From Podocnemis expansa (Eukaryota > Chordata > Testudines > Podocnemididae), in NCBI GenBank assembly GCA_007922195.1, contig ML681995.1:19336764-19400763 (forward strand): a stretch of DNA of 64,000 nt, given 5' to 3'. This document shows, piece after piece, positions 11,031 through 22,934 of this stretch. Position 1 is the stretch's first letter, and the number at the start of each line of letters is the position of its first letter. The position numbers and the translations under genes are program-made. Below the pieces are notes generated by a model. The model made no database searches. It was not told the origin of the DNA and saw nothing but the letters and a program-made list of their open reading frames with translations.

Positions 11031-11438
11031 TGACCTGGGCTTTAGTCCTAGGATGCATGGCTGTGGGGCTGGGGCTAAGACATGGGGAGTTTGGATGCCT
11101 TGCACACAGCTGGGAAGGCTCCCAACTGTGTTGTGCCTTCACTCCAGCCCCCAGCCCCATATTTCAAATAGTTTGGAGGCCAATTAAGTCAACTTAAGCC
11201 AACTTCTGGGCCACATTGTCTTAAGTCAACTTAATAAAGTCGACTTAACTGCTAGGTCGACTTTACAAGTGAGAGTTATTAAGTCAACTTAAGCAAATGC
11301 TTAAGTTAACATAATAGCTTCTCAGTGTGGCCAGGGCTTTGTTTAAGTTGACTTAAGGAGCATTAAGTCAACTTAAGCTCACAGTGTAGACATACCCAAT
11401 CTGTGCTATGCTTTGCTTTCTCCTTTAACAAACCCATT

Positions 11439-11585
11439 TCATAGACTCATAGGGTTGGAAAGGACCTCATGAGGTCATCTAGTCCAACCCTCTCCTAAAG
11501 CAGCACCACTCTCACTAAATCATCTCAGCCAGGGTTTTGTCTACGGCGCCTAAAATGTTTCCAAAGATGGAGATCCTACCTCCCC
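11439..11585 (-). mobile_element. CR1 LINE 3' end fragment
   Basis: The plus strand reads as the reverse complement of a CR1 3' end: 'atagggttggaaaggacctc' followed by 'gaggtcatctagtccaaccc', then a 'cagccagggttttgtc' block. The element therefore lies on the minus strand with its 3' terminus at about 11439. Confidence 0.9.
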
Positions 11586-11589
11586 AAAG

Positions 11590-12975
11590 ATGAAAGTGAA
11601 CTATTAGCCAACCTTTTACTGATGTCTTTGACCCCTTGAGTTCTGTCTATTGCACCAGCAATGTAGACCAAAAACCATGTCCCATGCTGCCCCAGGGATC
11701 TGGCACAGGGCATCCTCATTGAGGTCCCGTTGGAAAAACAGTAGTTAAAAGACCACTGCTATGCAAAGGTTGAACTCATATTCAGAAGCAAAATGGCAAA
11801 CAACAGACCACATATCATTATGCAGAGATGTGATTTCCTCCCAAGAGTCATCCTTTATGAACTGGTGGTGCTTATGACACTAATCTGCTTCTGTGCCTGC
11901 ACTGTATGTTACATATTGATCCAAGTTTTGGTGTGTTCATCTCTTCTTTGGCTTGATTGATGTATTGATCAGCTTTTGGCTTGCCGCCTAAGACTTTCGA
12001 TATTCTCTGCTTTGGCAATCTGTCCCTAAATATTTCACTATTCCTGGTGTCTTTGTGCTCTGATCTGTTAACGTCTTCATGAAGCTCATCCCTTCACATT
12101 ATTGGTTGCAGGATGCAGCAGGAGCTCTTTCCACCTTAGAGGTGACTTCCCACTCTGTCTTCTCAGGCTGGTGCTGCCCCACAACTAACTGCTACTTGCC
12201 AGCTCTGGTGGATCAAATTGTAAAGCCCTCTTTTCAGACATAGTGCTACCTTACATTACTGATCAGAGTTTTAAAGCTCACCTTAAGGCTGAAAGAGCTC
12301 TGTAAAAGAGGCAATGGGAATCTTTAAGCTTGATCTAAGAATGAAAAAGATGGGGAGTCTTATATTAAAGTATGGGATTTCAGACTCCATCACTTCCTCA
12401 GTGGGAGAGAAATTGATGATAGAAATTTAGCATAATCCTCTTAATCTGTTCATCGTATAACATACATGGGACTTGGAGAGAGGGCTACAGGTAGCAAGAG
12501 GAAGGATTTTGGAAGTAGTGCCAGAAAGTCAGTCTGTATGCACTGTGGTAAATTGTCTGCACCAGTCAGGTGGGTCCCACATTTTGCTCTCATGTGGGTG
12601 TCAGGGCACCCTATGCTGCCTCTGTATCTGAGCAGTCAGTGCCTCTGTAGAACACAGTGAGATAGGAGGAGGAGGGCCCGGGCATGCCCTCTACTCTGGG
12701 CCCAGCCCAGGGGCTGCATGAATGACAGCTATGTGCTGCTGACACTGCCTGGAACCACACTTCTTTCCCCCAGGCTACTTCCCTCTATCAGTTCTGTCTG
12801 GTTGACCACAACACTCCGCCCACACCACTGCCAACTCTTCTTACTCTTCTCCCCAGCTGGCTAGAGCAAAGGTTTTTTATCAGGATTCAAGCCAGGCCTT
12901 AACTGATTTCATGTGCTTCTAATTAACCTGTAGTAACCCCTGTTCAGTATGCAGAGAACAGGATCTGGAGCCCTT
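11590..12975. other. Unassigned sequence
   Basis: No recognisable gene or repeat end in this stretch. Confidence 0.4.
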
Positions 12976-12979
12976 TGAG

Positions 12980-13528
12980 CAGGTCCGGACTAAGGCCCCT
13001 TGGTGTCTGGGGGCTGCCCATTCTGGAGGGCCCTCCTCATGGTGGTGCCCCACCTGGGGGCAGGATGATGCTTGGCATGGGGGGGCTGGGGCTGAGGCTG
13101 GTGGCCAGAGGCTGTGGTGTACGGCACTTTCACCTCAACCCCAAATTGGCTAGTCTGCCCCAGGTGGCAAGGCAGGCCAGTATGCAGAGCAGCCACTGGT
13201 AGCAGTACTCTAGGGCCAAGGGCACTGTCGGTTCACTGTGCCAGGGCCACGGGTGGGCTGGCTGGGCCACCCTGAGCTGCTGGGGCCCCAGTGCAGCAAC
13301 CCAACAATGCTCTTGACCCTGGAATGCCACTGCCAGAGGCTGCCCTGTCCTCCAGCCGGCCTGCTCCTGAAACACAGCTGCCAATGCCAACCCACCGCCC
13401 CATGGGGCAGACTAGCCAGCCTGGGGCCAGGGCAGGACACTGTGCCAGCCTGAGTGGGGCCACATCTTATGGGGTGGTGGGGCCCACAGGGCTGCAAGTC
13501 CTAAAACCCCTGCTTTGATCCAGCCCTG
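12980..13528. mobile_element. GC-rich hAT-like element (candidate)
   Basis: A GC-rich island in AT-rich surroundings begins caggtccggac and ends gatccagccctg, imperfect inverted ends like those of other hAT elements in the window. No convincing 8-bp duplication was found. The many overlapping open frames on both strands are products of composition. Confidence 0.45.
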
Positions 13529-13529
13529 A

Positions 13530-15920
13530 TTCTGGGGCTTATAGATCTCCTTCCTATGACCCTGCTGCCGCTGTCTGTTCCTTCTGTCTCACAGCACATA
13601 GCTAGAATGATAGCTTTTCTTGAAGTGTCTCTATAAATAGCTCTCATACTAAAGCGCCAGTTTACTTTTACAAGCATGCAATACTTGTATGTTATTTAAT
13701 GTTATTACCCAGCTCATAGTCCATGAAACACACGCTATGTGTATCATGCCCTGTTTATATTGAACAGAGACAACATAAACAGCAATAAAGCTCTCCAGAG
13801 CCAATTCCACCTTAGGGTTATAACTACAACACTTGTGTTCCAGTCTTTCTTTTTCCTACCTCTTTCTTGTCTCAGCTTGCATCTTGGTTCAATCACTCCA
13901 TCTTGGAAATACCCCAGCCTAATTCTCACCACTGCCTGGCCCCTTTTGTTCCTGTTTCTGTATATAGCTTGATATTGCCAGGAATTTTACGGTCATTTTG
14001 CATGGCAATAAAAACTAGCATGGACGTAAGCCAAAATTTGCAATACTGTATTCTTATCCTCCACTTTAATCTCCTCAACTTCTCCCATTTTCAGTATTTT
14101 ACATCACTTCCCACTCCTAGACATTGTGTCCTTGCTTGACTTTCATGATGTTGGCCTCTTTTGGTCAAGTTCCCAGATTAAGTGTTTTTTCATGCTGTAT
14201 CTGTAGTCAATTATTTTATAAGTTACTTGACTATACCAAGCATGCAAGGTATAAACACAGTAAAAAGAAATGTCTGAGTATGCATCAGTTTTATTTAGCA
14301 CTTACACTGCAGCAGCACTCAGATACCAAGTCAGAATCTGGACCCGATGGTGTTATGCAAGCATGCATGTCTTGCTGTTTAAGACGGCAACTGACATGAA
14401 GAGGATATGGGGGAGGGAAAAAAGAAGAGCAAACGATATATAATCTTTACATACCTATGTACATTTTCATTATCATTATTACAACTAGATAAAGCAAGTG
14501 TCAATTTTCTCCTGCTGCCCCTCAGCCAAGCCATTATTTGTAGACTCATTTCTCAAAGGCGTCACCACAGGAGTCTTGAAGAAAGATTTGATAGTGAGTG
14601 ACTTTACAGATCAGCTCTGGAAGGGTATTCTGTGCATAAGAAGCTTTGGGAAGGAGACACAGACAGTGTTGGCATTGTTGTTGGTTTCATCAGCTCTGTA
14701 TGTGTAGCTTGGACCTGAGAGCTAAAAGGAGGTTTGGCTAAAAGGTTTTCATGAAAATCTGAAATATCCTAGGAGTAGTAAAATGCCAGTAGGACTATTT
14801 GTATGAGTAAATGCTACCTAGTGCAAGTGAGAGCTTCAGATGGGCCATTAGCCTATAAACAGGAAATTTAATGCGTGAGAAGATAACATGATTACATCAA
14901 AATCCCTCATAAATTAGCAAATGCTATACACCATGAGGCAAAATTGCAGAACCTGACTTTCTGCATATAGGAAATGCCCTCTAGTGCTGTAACATACACA
15001 AATTTGCGTAAGCACAAAGCCAGATTTGTAATTGTTCCATTTGTGCCAGATACATCCCAAGATGATACAGAAATTTTTTTGATTATGCAGGTCGTGTTTC
15101 TTTGTACACAGATTTGTCTGGCAAAAGGACTTGTCTGTAGTCCATTCAACAATCAGTCATACATGTTTTATAGCTTTTCTTTCCTTGAATAGAAAAGAAA
15201 AACACAAATCTAAAATATGTTGAAGGTTAAGCACAAATTTAAAAAGGTGCATTCTCTCAATGCCCAATCCAAAGCTGAGTGAAAAGACTCCCATAGACTT
15301 CAATGGGATTTGATTCAAGCCCCTAGATCTCTGCAACCCTTTCGAGAGTATGCCGTCCTATTCATGTGTTATCATTACTCACTATGTTGAACTGAGGTCT
15401 TGTTTTTCAGAGACAACTTCTCCTTAGCACAGCTATGCAGGAAATGAAAATACTTTACTGGAGGATGAAATCTGCCGAGAAAGTTACAAGGTTGAACAGA
15501 TCTCAGACAGATGTTTTCACTTTTTTGGGGCTTCCTTTAATTGCCCTTTTATGCATCATTTCAGGAAGAAATGCTTTTTCTTTGTGTTAAAAGTGGCAGA
15601 AAGACAAAAAGCAACCATTGCTTGAAATTTGGCACTCACAAAATACCAAGTGAAGTGGCACTTTTCTTTGACATTTTTATGGGTGTGTTGTAGGCAAGGG
15701 TGGAGGAGGGCATCATGGTACAACTGTTGTCCTGCCCTCCATCTTCTTTTTGTATAAGCTTCCTTTCCTAAAGCTGATCCTGGCCGGCGTCTACAGTGAG
15801 TCCCACACAGACAGAGTCAATGGTTCCATGGGGTATTTAGATCATTATTGAGCCTTATGATGACTAAACTTCACAGACACATGCAGAGGAAAGATGACAG
15901 CCCATACGATCTCATGTTAA
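13530..15920. other. Unassigned AT-rich sequence
   Basis: No recognisable gene or mobile-element end. Small open frames (60-90 codons) on both strands carry no motifs. The phrase at 15280-15310 (cccatagacttcaatgggat) recurs as a theme in old sauropsid repeats, but too little is left to assign. Confidence 0.4.
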
Positions 15921-15921
15921 A

Positions 15922-16092
15922 GGGTCCATCTACACTTAAAACTCTAGGTTGGCCATATTCTTCCACTGACATAAAGCTGTCTACATGATGACTGAGTTTG
16001 GCTTCACTACACAGTGGTGTAGATTTCACTACACAGGGGTGTAAACCTGACCAATGTAGTTAAACCAACCTAAATTTCTAGTGTGGCCTAAG
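15922..16092. mobile_element. Small inverted-repeat DNA element (candidate)
   Basis: The block opens gggtccatctacactta and closes with 'tagtgtggcc', an imperfect inverted pair, and contains internal 'actacacagtggtgtag' palindromes. It resembles a short MITE. Target duplication is unclear. Confidence 0.5.
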
Positions 16093-16370
16093 CCACAGAG
16101 AAGAGGTAAAGAAACTTCTAAACTTAGTCCTCTCTCTGTTTTAATTCCCAGTGGAGCCAGTGGGAACTGGTCTTAAATGCATAAACAAAGCATTACTGAA
16201 TATGACCCATGTAGTTTTGCACTGTGTTGAACACATGGCCTGATAAACTTGATTGGGTGAACAGGGTAAGTACTTCTCATAGGCACTTGTATTATGACTG
16301 GCTATAGTTTTCCCCGGTCTAATTGTGATCCCAAAGTGAAATAACAATGGCCTATTATTCTTATTTACAA

Positions 16371-17122
16371 AGTAGGATTTTCTCCCACAGAAGCTCGTGC
16401 AATACAGAAATTTGTAACTTTTTAAAAGTGCTACCAGCAGGGGCGTCGCTGGCGCTGGGCACCCCAGGGCACGGACCCCAAGTCCCAGCGCCAGTGCCCC
16501 AGATCTCCAGCCCAACTGAGCCGGGGATCCGGGGCCCGGCCAGCTGCCCGCAGCCGCAGCAGCCCCGTCCCCAGGCAAGGATCCGGGGCTCGGCTGGCCA
16601 CCTGGCCAGCTCCACCCCCTGGCCAGGGATAGGGCCAGGCAGGGCTGAGGTCACGGCTGGGCTGGGCCAGAAGCAGCCGCAGGAGGCCGGGCCCTGTGTC
16701 GCCGCAGCTGCAGGCAGCCAGGCCCCCGGATCTCCGGCTGGGGGATCCAGGGCTCGGCCGGCCACCTGCGGCTGCAGGGGCCCCGTCCACCACCAGGGAT
16801 CCAGGGCCCGGCCGCTGGCGGCCGCGGTGGCCCTGTCCCTGACCGAGGATCAGGGGCCTGGCCACCCATGGCTCCGGGCCTGGCCTCCTGCGGCCGCTTC
16901 TGGCCTGGCCCTGCCGCAGCCTAGCCGCCCACAGTGGCACAGCCCCGCCTGGCCCTATCCCTGGCCGGGGGGCGGGGCCTACTGGCTGGGGGCGGGGTCT
17001 GCTGGCTGGGGGCAGGGCCTGGGCCCATGCCCCGGGTCCCTCCCCGCCCCAGCGACGCCCCTGGCCGCCAGATTCCTGGTTTGTTTTGCTGAACTAAACT
17101 AACACAGTTACCCCTTTGGAGC
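16371..17122 (+). mobile_element. Penelope-like 3' tail, split by a hAT
   Basis: The tail 'ggattttctcccacagaagc' with 'tcgtgcaatacagaaatttg' (16376-16415) stops at 16437 and resumes at 17064 with 'gattcctggtttgttttg' and 'ctaacacagttacccctttg'. The interruption is the GC-rich hAT 16438-17063. Only the terminal UTR is present. Confidence 0.8.
16438..17063. mobile_element. GC-rich hAT non-autonomous element (family G, copy 1)
   Basis: The 626-bp element begins caggggcgtcgctggc and ends cagcgacgcccctg. The flanking 8-mers gctaccag and gccgccag agree at six of eight positions. Copies at 54320-54585 and 54811-55184 share the ends and have perfect 8-bp duplications. The interior is very GC-rich and has repeated 'atccggggc' phrases. 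There is no transposase. Confidence 0.85.
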
Positions 17123-17689
17123 AATTATAATGATATTAACTTAGTTTTAAAATAGACAGCCAAGATACTCAGGGTATGTCCATAACTAGCTGGTTAAATC
17201 AATTTAAGTTAAATCGATTTAAGCTAAATCGATATAAAATCATTAAATCGATTTAACAGGTCCACACCAAAAAACCCCAAAGCAAACTAGCATGTCCAGG
17301 CACAGGACTTGCTAGTTCAGTTCTGTGTCAAGGCACCATGGGAGGTGTGGCAAGATGGCCACCTCGCACGGCCATATTGGCAGCCAATCAGATAAAAGCA
17401 GGAACTTACCTCACCTCCCTGTCCATTCTAGCTAGCAGGAGACTACGAGACCAGCTTTCCAGCCATCGCCATGCGGTTGCTAGAGCCTCTTTTGGCATGC
17501 AGGGTGTCCTTCTGCAATGGGACATCTGTTCTCTGATCCCAATGGTCCCCAGCCTGAGCCACAGACTTTCATCTCACTGGTCCTCAGAGCAGCCCTAGTT
17601 CCCCTGCCCGCTTGTGTGCCTTGTCACATCTGGGCAGAGGAGACCAGCAGAGACTGGTGGGTGTAGGTAGTGCTCAGAACCTGGGGTGA

Positions 17690-18643
17690 TGAGCAGTGGT
17701 GTCCGAATCTCCGAATGAGCAGGGGGAGCTTCACCCACCTGGTTGCGGAGCTCACCCCAGTACTGCGCTGATGGGACACCGTCATGAGAGCAGCCATCCC
17801 TGTCAACAAGAGAGTGGCCATCGCCCTCTAGAAGATGGCCACTCCTGAGTCGTACAGATCCGTGGTGCACCTCTTCGGCATCGGGAGGTCCACTGTCAGC
17901 AAACTGCTGCAACAGGTCACCACTGCCACCAACGCTGTCCTGCTGCAACACCTAGTCATTCAAGGAGAGCTGCAGGCCACCATTGCCGGTCTTGCCACGC
18001 TGGGAATTCCCAATTGTGCTGGGATACTGGATGCCACCCACATCCCCGTGAGAGCCCCGGTGCACTGAGCAGCCGAGTACCGGAATCGGAAGGGATACCA
18101 TTTGGTTATCGAGCAGGCCCTCATGGACCACCGGGGCATCTTTCAGAACTGTTATGTTGGATAGCCAGGGAGTGCGCATGATGCGAAACTCTGCCCTGTA
18201 CTGGGGCATGGAGGTGGGCACCTTCTTTCCCCCCAGTAACATCCCTGTTGGGGAAGTTGAGGTGCCCATCCTCATTGTTGCTGATGCAGCCTATCACCTC
18301 TGCCCATGGCTCATGCGCCCATACACAGGGCCCCTCAATGCCAGCAGGCAGCTTTTCAACCGCTGCGTGCACTTGGCTGCTGAAGGTGCAATGGAGGTGT
18401 CTCCTTACACGCCTCCACCTTGGAGAGGAGATGACCACAGAAGTCATCACTGCCTGCGTGGTCCTGCACAACTACTGTGAGCTCCAGGGGGAGACTGTTT
18501 CTGCTGTCTGAGAGGCCGAGGCGCAGCTCATCAGTGGCCAGTATGAGCAACCTGCACCTGTGGCCCCAAGGGAGCGAGCACCACAGAGGGCGACCATTGT
18601 GCATGATGCACTGATGAACCTTTTTGCAAGTGAAGAACTCTGA
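17690..18643 (+). pseudogene. Harbinger transposase (HARBI1-like DDE nuclease), broken
   Basis: The intact enzyme would cut and rejoin DNA at the element ends. A segment at 17835-18068 encodes 'ATPESYRSVVHLFGIGRSTV' and then 'GILDATHIPV', matching the helix-turn-helix-like region and the first catalytic Asp region of the DDE_Tnp_4/HARBI1 family. In another frame, 18259-18360 gives 'ADAAYHLCPWLMRPYTG', the second Asp region. After a further shift near 18370, 'ITACVVLHNYCE' (18447-18482) matches the C-terminal part, and the frame ends at 18643 after 'LMNLFASEEL'. An in-frame TAG lies just before 17835, and stops or frameshifts occur near 18068 and 18165. The stretch expected to hold the catalytic Glu appears lost between the last two blocks. 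A working protein cannot be read from this copy. Confidence 0.88.
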
Positions 18644-18973
18644 GGGCCCAGCCCATCACACTACACTCCCTCCTTCCCCTTTCTGTCACAGCCAGCCCCC
18701 ACCCTCCCACCTGCCCCTTGAACTCCACTAAATACAACAGTAATTCACCAATCAAACTGTATATAAGGTTTTATTTAACATAAGGAGGGAGATTGGGGCA
18801 AAGAGGGGCTTGGGAGGTGGTACAAGGATCTGTGGGTGGGGGGAGAACTTTGGGGTGGACATCAAACTGGGACACAGGGATATGTGGGTTGGGGTGGGGA
18901 CTTTGGGGTGGGCATCAAACTGGGACACGAGGATGTCTGGGTGGGCTGGGGACTTTGCAAGGTGAGAGAGTCT

Positions 18974-19400
18974 CTATGAGGGGGCTCTCTCGCCTGAGTC
19001 ATGGCTTGTGGTTGGGACCCCAGATGTCTCCTTGGACATGAAGGCATGCAGCTCCTCATAATAGGGGCAGCTGATGTTGCTCGCTGCCTCTCGGAGCTGC
19101 CTTGCCTCCCTTGCTCTGGCATAGGTCTGCCTCAGGACCTTAATTTTGGCCCACGCCTGTTTGGTGGTGCGGGTTTATCCTTCGGCGGACAGTGCCAGGG
19201 CAATGTCTGAATACGCATCCCAGTTCCTATACCTGGCAAGGAGCTGGGAGTGGATAACCTCCTGTCCCCAAATCCGGAGGAGGCAGAGGATCTCCTGATT
19301 TGTCCATACAGGGGCCCTGCGTCGCCCTGTGATGCTGCAGCTCCAGCACATGCTGCCATGCTGTCTGCCTCCTCGGAGCACACAGCCTGGCCAGGGCAAG
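18974..19400 (-). pseudogene. Myb/SANT-like DNA-binding protein of Harbinger, frameshifted
   Basis: Harbinger elements normally encode a second protein that binds DNA through a Myb/SANT-like (trihelix) domain and helps the transposase enter the nucleus and find the ends. Here the minus strand reads 'APVWTNQEILCLLRIWGQE' and then 'LLARYRNWDAYSDIALALSA' (about 19315-19178), with the Trp and hydrophobic spacing of that domain. A frameshift near 19175 moves the rest into another frame, which reads 'QAWAKIKVLRQTYARAREA' and 'CPYYEELHAFMSKET' before a stop at 18974. The gene points towards the transposase relic. The start is uncertain, because an upstream ATG at 19399 lies in sequence that does not resemble the family. 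Confidence 0.85.
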
Positions 19401-19699
19401 TCACTTCCTCCTCCCTGTTGCCAGGCACCCTGGGAGGAGGAAGGGAACTGGTGCCAGAATTGATTTAACAGTTATTTCGAAATAACACGTTCAAACGGTG
19501 TTATTTCAAAACAACTGTTTCGATTTAAGCAACGTTTCACTTTAAAACCAGGGTTTAACGATTCGATCTAACTTTCCCTGAATCAAAATAACGGAGCTCA
19601 TTATTTCGATTCAAGGAAAACGTCGTGTGGACATAAACTCTTTTAGATCAAAATAACCAACATTATTTCGATCTAAAAGCTGCACATGGACATACCTTT

Positions 19700-22250
19700 A
19701 GGCTCCTGAGAAATACAATTAACCCCTGTTTAAAATCCAGGAGTGAGATTGGAGCCTCAGCTGTAGTCCTGAACTTGCAGGCCTGGGAGATATTGGGTTC
19801 TATGGTGGCTTTAAGCCCAGGCAGCTCTGAGGGCCTGGACAAGCCTAGAGCTTGTAGAAGCAGCTTCCCTGCGCATTCCTAGGGACCATATTGCTGGATG
19901 TTGGAGTCCCACCCTAGTGCTGACCTCCCTTTACTGGCCATACCGATAGCATGCCCTACATGAGCCCTTCCTTCTAGAGTTCCTTTATGCCTCTCTGCCC
20001 CTGTTAAAGGGGCCAAGTGGAGTGATGACCTCGCCCCAGAGAGGTAAAAGCAGAGGAGGGGTCCGATACAACCAGATGACAAAAGGTAGGGAAGGGGTTC
20101 AGTGAAAACACAGAGAACATAGGTCATAACAACAACAACAACCAACCAAACAACAACAAAAACAATCATCATCATCATCATCTTTGGAAACCCTTTCAAA
20201 AGCAGAGAGATGCTGGCTGGCTCAATCCGCTCCTTAAACATTCCATAGCCATGTTGTCCAAGCAGACAGGCAGGCCAAACTCCACAGCCTCTGCACCTGA
20301 CTCACCTCAGAGTGCTGGCAGAACCCCGATATTATAGACGCAGCACAGGTAGACCATAGTGAGAGGCCTTCTCATCCAAAGCTATGGTAGTAGCCAAACT
20401 AAACTGAATGAATGTATCACAGAAAATAAAACCAAGGAAGGCTGGTTGGAAACCTTGATCATTGTCTACTGCGTGGACCAGAGGACACACCAGCATGCGG
20501 GCATTTTTAGCAAGCAAATAGGTCCATGTTTTGTTTCTGATAAGCCCTTCTCACGCTGCTTACTGAACAGTTATGCCACACGCTGAGCAATGTTCTGCCT
20601 TTGGGCATGCAGGTGGGTATATTTATGAGAGCTCTGCCTCTCATTCCTCCTTGGTTTTCTATGTTTTTGCTACAGCCTGTTCACACTGTGTAATGTCAAA
20701 GTGTTAACATTCAGAGCCATCACTCCCCATTTCTCATGAATGTTGAGATGAAAGTTTAGACATTCTTTTGCCCATTTTAAATGATGAAAAGCTGCACATC
20801 AGAGCACAAGGGTTTGGGCTCACCAATTGATACATTTCACATGGTACATAACAAAGTGCAACGCTGCAAGTTAACACTGAACGGAAGTGTATTACTGAGA
20901 TGAAACTATCTGCAGCATACATTTATGTATCTATAAGTGTTATTAATTCTTATTCATTTGTTGAGCAACAATGTCTTTGAAGACACAGAGCACAAAATAC
21001 CATCCAATACCACCTCCCTCAAATAGCTTAGGAGCCAAACAAGCATCTATGAGGACACTACTCCTCTCCCATGTGTTTCCTCTTATTCATAGCATGTTTA
21101 TTCAAATTTCCCACTTCTCCATTGATTTTGCTGCTGCCTTCTAGGCAAGAGGAATATAAGAGTAAAACAGGGGCATAACTTTGCCCTGCCAACAAGAAAC
21201 AAGTGGTCAAGGATAGTCTCTGCATTGTTTCACCAATATTAGACACAACAGTAAATGTATGTACACTAATGAAACAGCCTTATTCTCCAGGAACCTTAAT
21301 CTGTCTACTGGCTTAAGGACTCTCCCAGGGGATCAAGAACATACTCCAGACCTGGTTACTGTCATCCCAGCAAGAGACTTTCCCAATCCTTGCCCATGAT
21401 TTGAGTCCTAGGTTTGTTATGTTAGCTCCATGAGCTGAAATTGTATGTACTCACTGTTTAGTGTTGCTCACTCTGTGATGTATAAGCATTTATTGTAATG
21501 GACTAAATTTTCAGAGGGTAGTTTCTTATTAAAATATGTCCACTGAATTTTATTTTGTCTTTATACAGTGTCCTTAACACATCAGCAGGGACCTTTTGTA
21601 AATCCATCCTTATTACATTCTTGTACTTTGTGAATGAGTGCAAGTGGATTTTAACTGTGGCATTAGAATGACCGCCTAGTTCTTAAATGAATCAGCTGGT
21701 GGATATGCAGCTACATGCCCTGCTTATGAATCATATATCTGAAGCAATCATGTTTCTTCACCCGAGACCATCTACAGACATACCTCTTGCATCAGATATG
21801 TTCCTTTTACAGCTTGCCAGGAGATACGCAACAACTGCACTAGCTTGAGACAGCTACACATGAAAACCCTCTCAAGTGCCATGGTGTATTCAAGAACTGA
21901 TATTACACAAGTCTACTGGGAAAGATACTGCAGAAGTGTATTCTATTATGCAACTATAAATAAATGAGTTGTACTCACCTCTGTTACAGGGAGTTTTGCA
22001 CCCCTTTATGAAAACATCGCTGTACTGTGCAAAGAGTATTCTCGGCAAGTCAGTGAAGCACCCTGTGTGGTGGAGATGGTGGTTACTGGACATTCTGTTA
22101 TTGAACATAACATCAATCTCATTTGCCTGGTTTATTCTGTCCTCGGGAAACTGCTACATGGGCTTGGCAGCTGTTGTAAGTGAACTGTTAAAAGCATCTC
22201 CAAAGATTTTGAGGAGTTTTCTGCAGATGATTGTATCTACTAGGTCATAG
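19700..22250. other. Unassigned sequence with simple repeats
   Basis: No recognisable gene or mobile-element end. A short AAC/CAA and ATC microsatellite lies at 20128-20181. Open frames of up to 120 codons on either strand carry no identifiable domain. Confidence 0.4.
20128..20181. repeat. AAC and ATC microsatellites
   Basis: Adjacent runs of imperfect AAC/CAA triplets and five ATC triplets. The ORF crossing it on the minus strand codes a Val-rich tract and is an artefact. Confidence 0.9.
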
Positions 22251-22251
22251 T

Positions 22252-22345
22252 GGCTATGTCTACAGTAGGTGCTTAAGTCAACTTAATAACTCCTGCCCTG
22301 TTAGTCAACTTAAGCTTTTAAGTCGACTTTACAGGGCAGAGCTCC
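22252..22345. mobile_element. Left arm of a 'ggctatgtctaca' inverted-repeat element
   Basis: The arm starts ggctatgtctacagt and contains the 'ttaagtcaacttaa' and 'ttaagtcgacttta' palindromes seen in 9466-11397 and 28202-28620. The matching right end was not found, so this is a truncated copy. Confidence 0.7.
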
Positions 22346-22498
22346 CTGTTCACCCCCCCCACACACACACACACTACATGGGCATCCTAACCAGAGTGCA
22401 TCCTAACCAGAGTGCAGCTGCCCCTTCCAACCCTGCCCGTCTTCCAGCCTGCCTAGACCCCAGTGCGGTCCTCTGGCCAAAAAGTTTGCCCATCCTTG
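22346..22498. mobile_element. Truncated hAT right end (candidate)
   Basis: The block ends 'ggccaaaaagtttgcccatc' plus 'cttg', matching the right terminus of the 'gggcaaac'-type hAT at 33302-33675. A C-run and CA repeat at 22356-22375 mark the junction with the preceding arm. Confidence 0.5.
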
Positions 22499-22934
22499 TC
22501 CTACCCCTATCACTCTATATGGCACCTTATCACTTGCACTTTATGCAGTGAGGTAAATGTTGGCTCTGGTTTGCATGTGCCTTTCACGCTACAGTGACTT
22601 TTTCCCTAACTCATCCCCCTCTCCTGATGTATGGGATGGCTGCTGTGTACGGATTTGTTTGCTAAAGCATTGTTACCTTCATCCATCCTGTCTCCTGCTA
22701 AGGTTACCCTGGGGTTGTCCTCGCTCAGCTAAATTAGCAGCTTGCAGCCCCTGTGTCTTTGCCATGAACCATGTCTGCTCAGCAAAGTTCTCTAAGTCTC
22801 GTCTTTTCCATCATCTACACGTCTGAAAGCCACAGCTCACACAGAAACTTCAGGCCAGAAATGTGAAGGATTAGCAGACTGAACCCCACTGAATGGAACC
22901 TTTTGTTCTGTAGCTGGTTAAGGGATAATGTTTT

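Larger units (their letters stand above)
9466..11397. mobile_element. Composite inverted-repeat transposon, copy A
   Basis: The 1.93-kb element starts ggctatgtctacact and ends agtgtagacataccc, imperfect inverted repeats, with the 3-bp duplication aat at 9463-9465 and 11398-11400. The subterminal arms are packed with 'ttaagt(c/t)gacttaa' palindromes. Inside, in order, are a unique block (9600-9900), a Penelope fragment with an internal inversion (about 9905-10258), a minisatellite (10260-11030) and a unique block. Copy B (25090-26482) has the same internal order in reverse. The 3-bp duplication and short G-rich ends suggest PIF/Harbinger, but no transposase is present, so this is inference. 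Confidence 0.8.
17172..19697. mobile_element. PIF/Harbinger DNA transposon with both gene relics
   Basis: A 2.5-kb element begins gggtatgtccat and ends atggacatacct, short inverted termini. The flanking trinucleotides tca and tta may be a decayed Harbinger-type TWA duplication. It carries a DDE transposase relic on the plus strand and a Myb/SANT-like relic on the minus strand, facing each other tail to tail, which is the typical autonomous Harbinger gene set. The right arm (19470-19690) is full of 'ttatttcgaaataa' palindromes; the left arm has 'ttaaatcgatttaa'. Those motifs recur in the MITE-like elements at 23736-24295, 44489-45455 and 50542-50940, so this element or a relative may have mobilised them. 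Confidence 0.85.

Noticed and set aside
16347..17102. 251-codon frame on the plus strand
   Set aside because: It spans the Penelope tail and the hAT inserted in it, and has no domain.
17835..18511. A host HARBI1 gene
   Set aside because: The sequence is frameshifted and lies inside inverted ends together with the Myb-like partner, so it is a transposon copy and not the domesticated gene.
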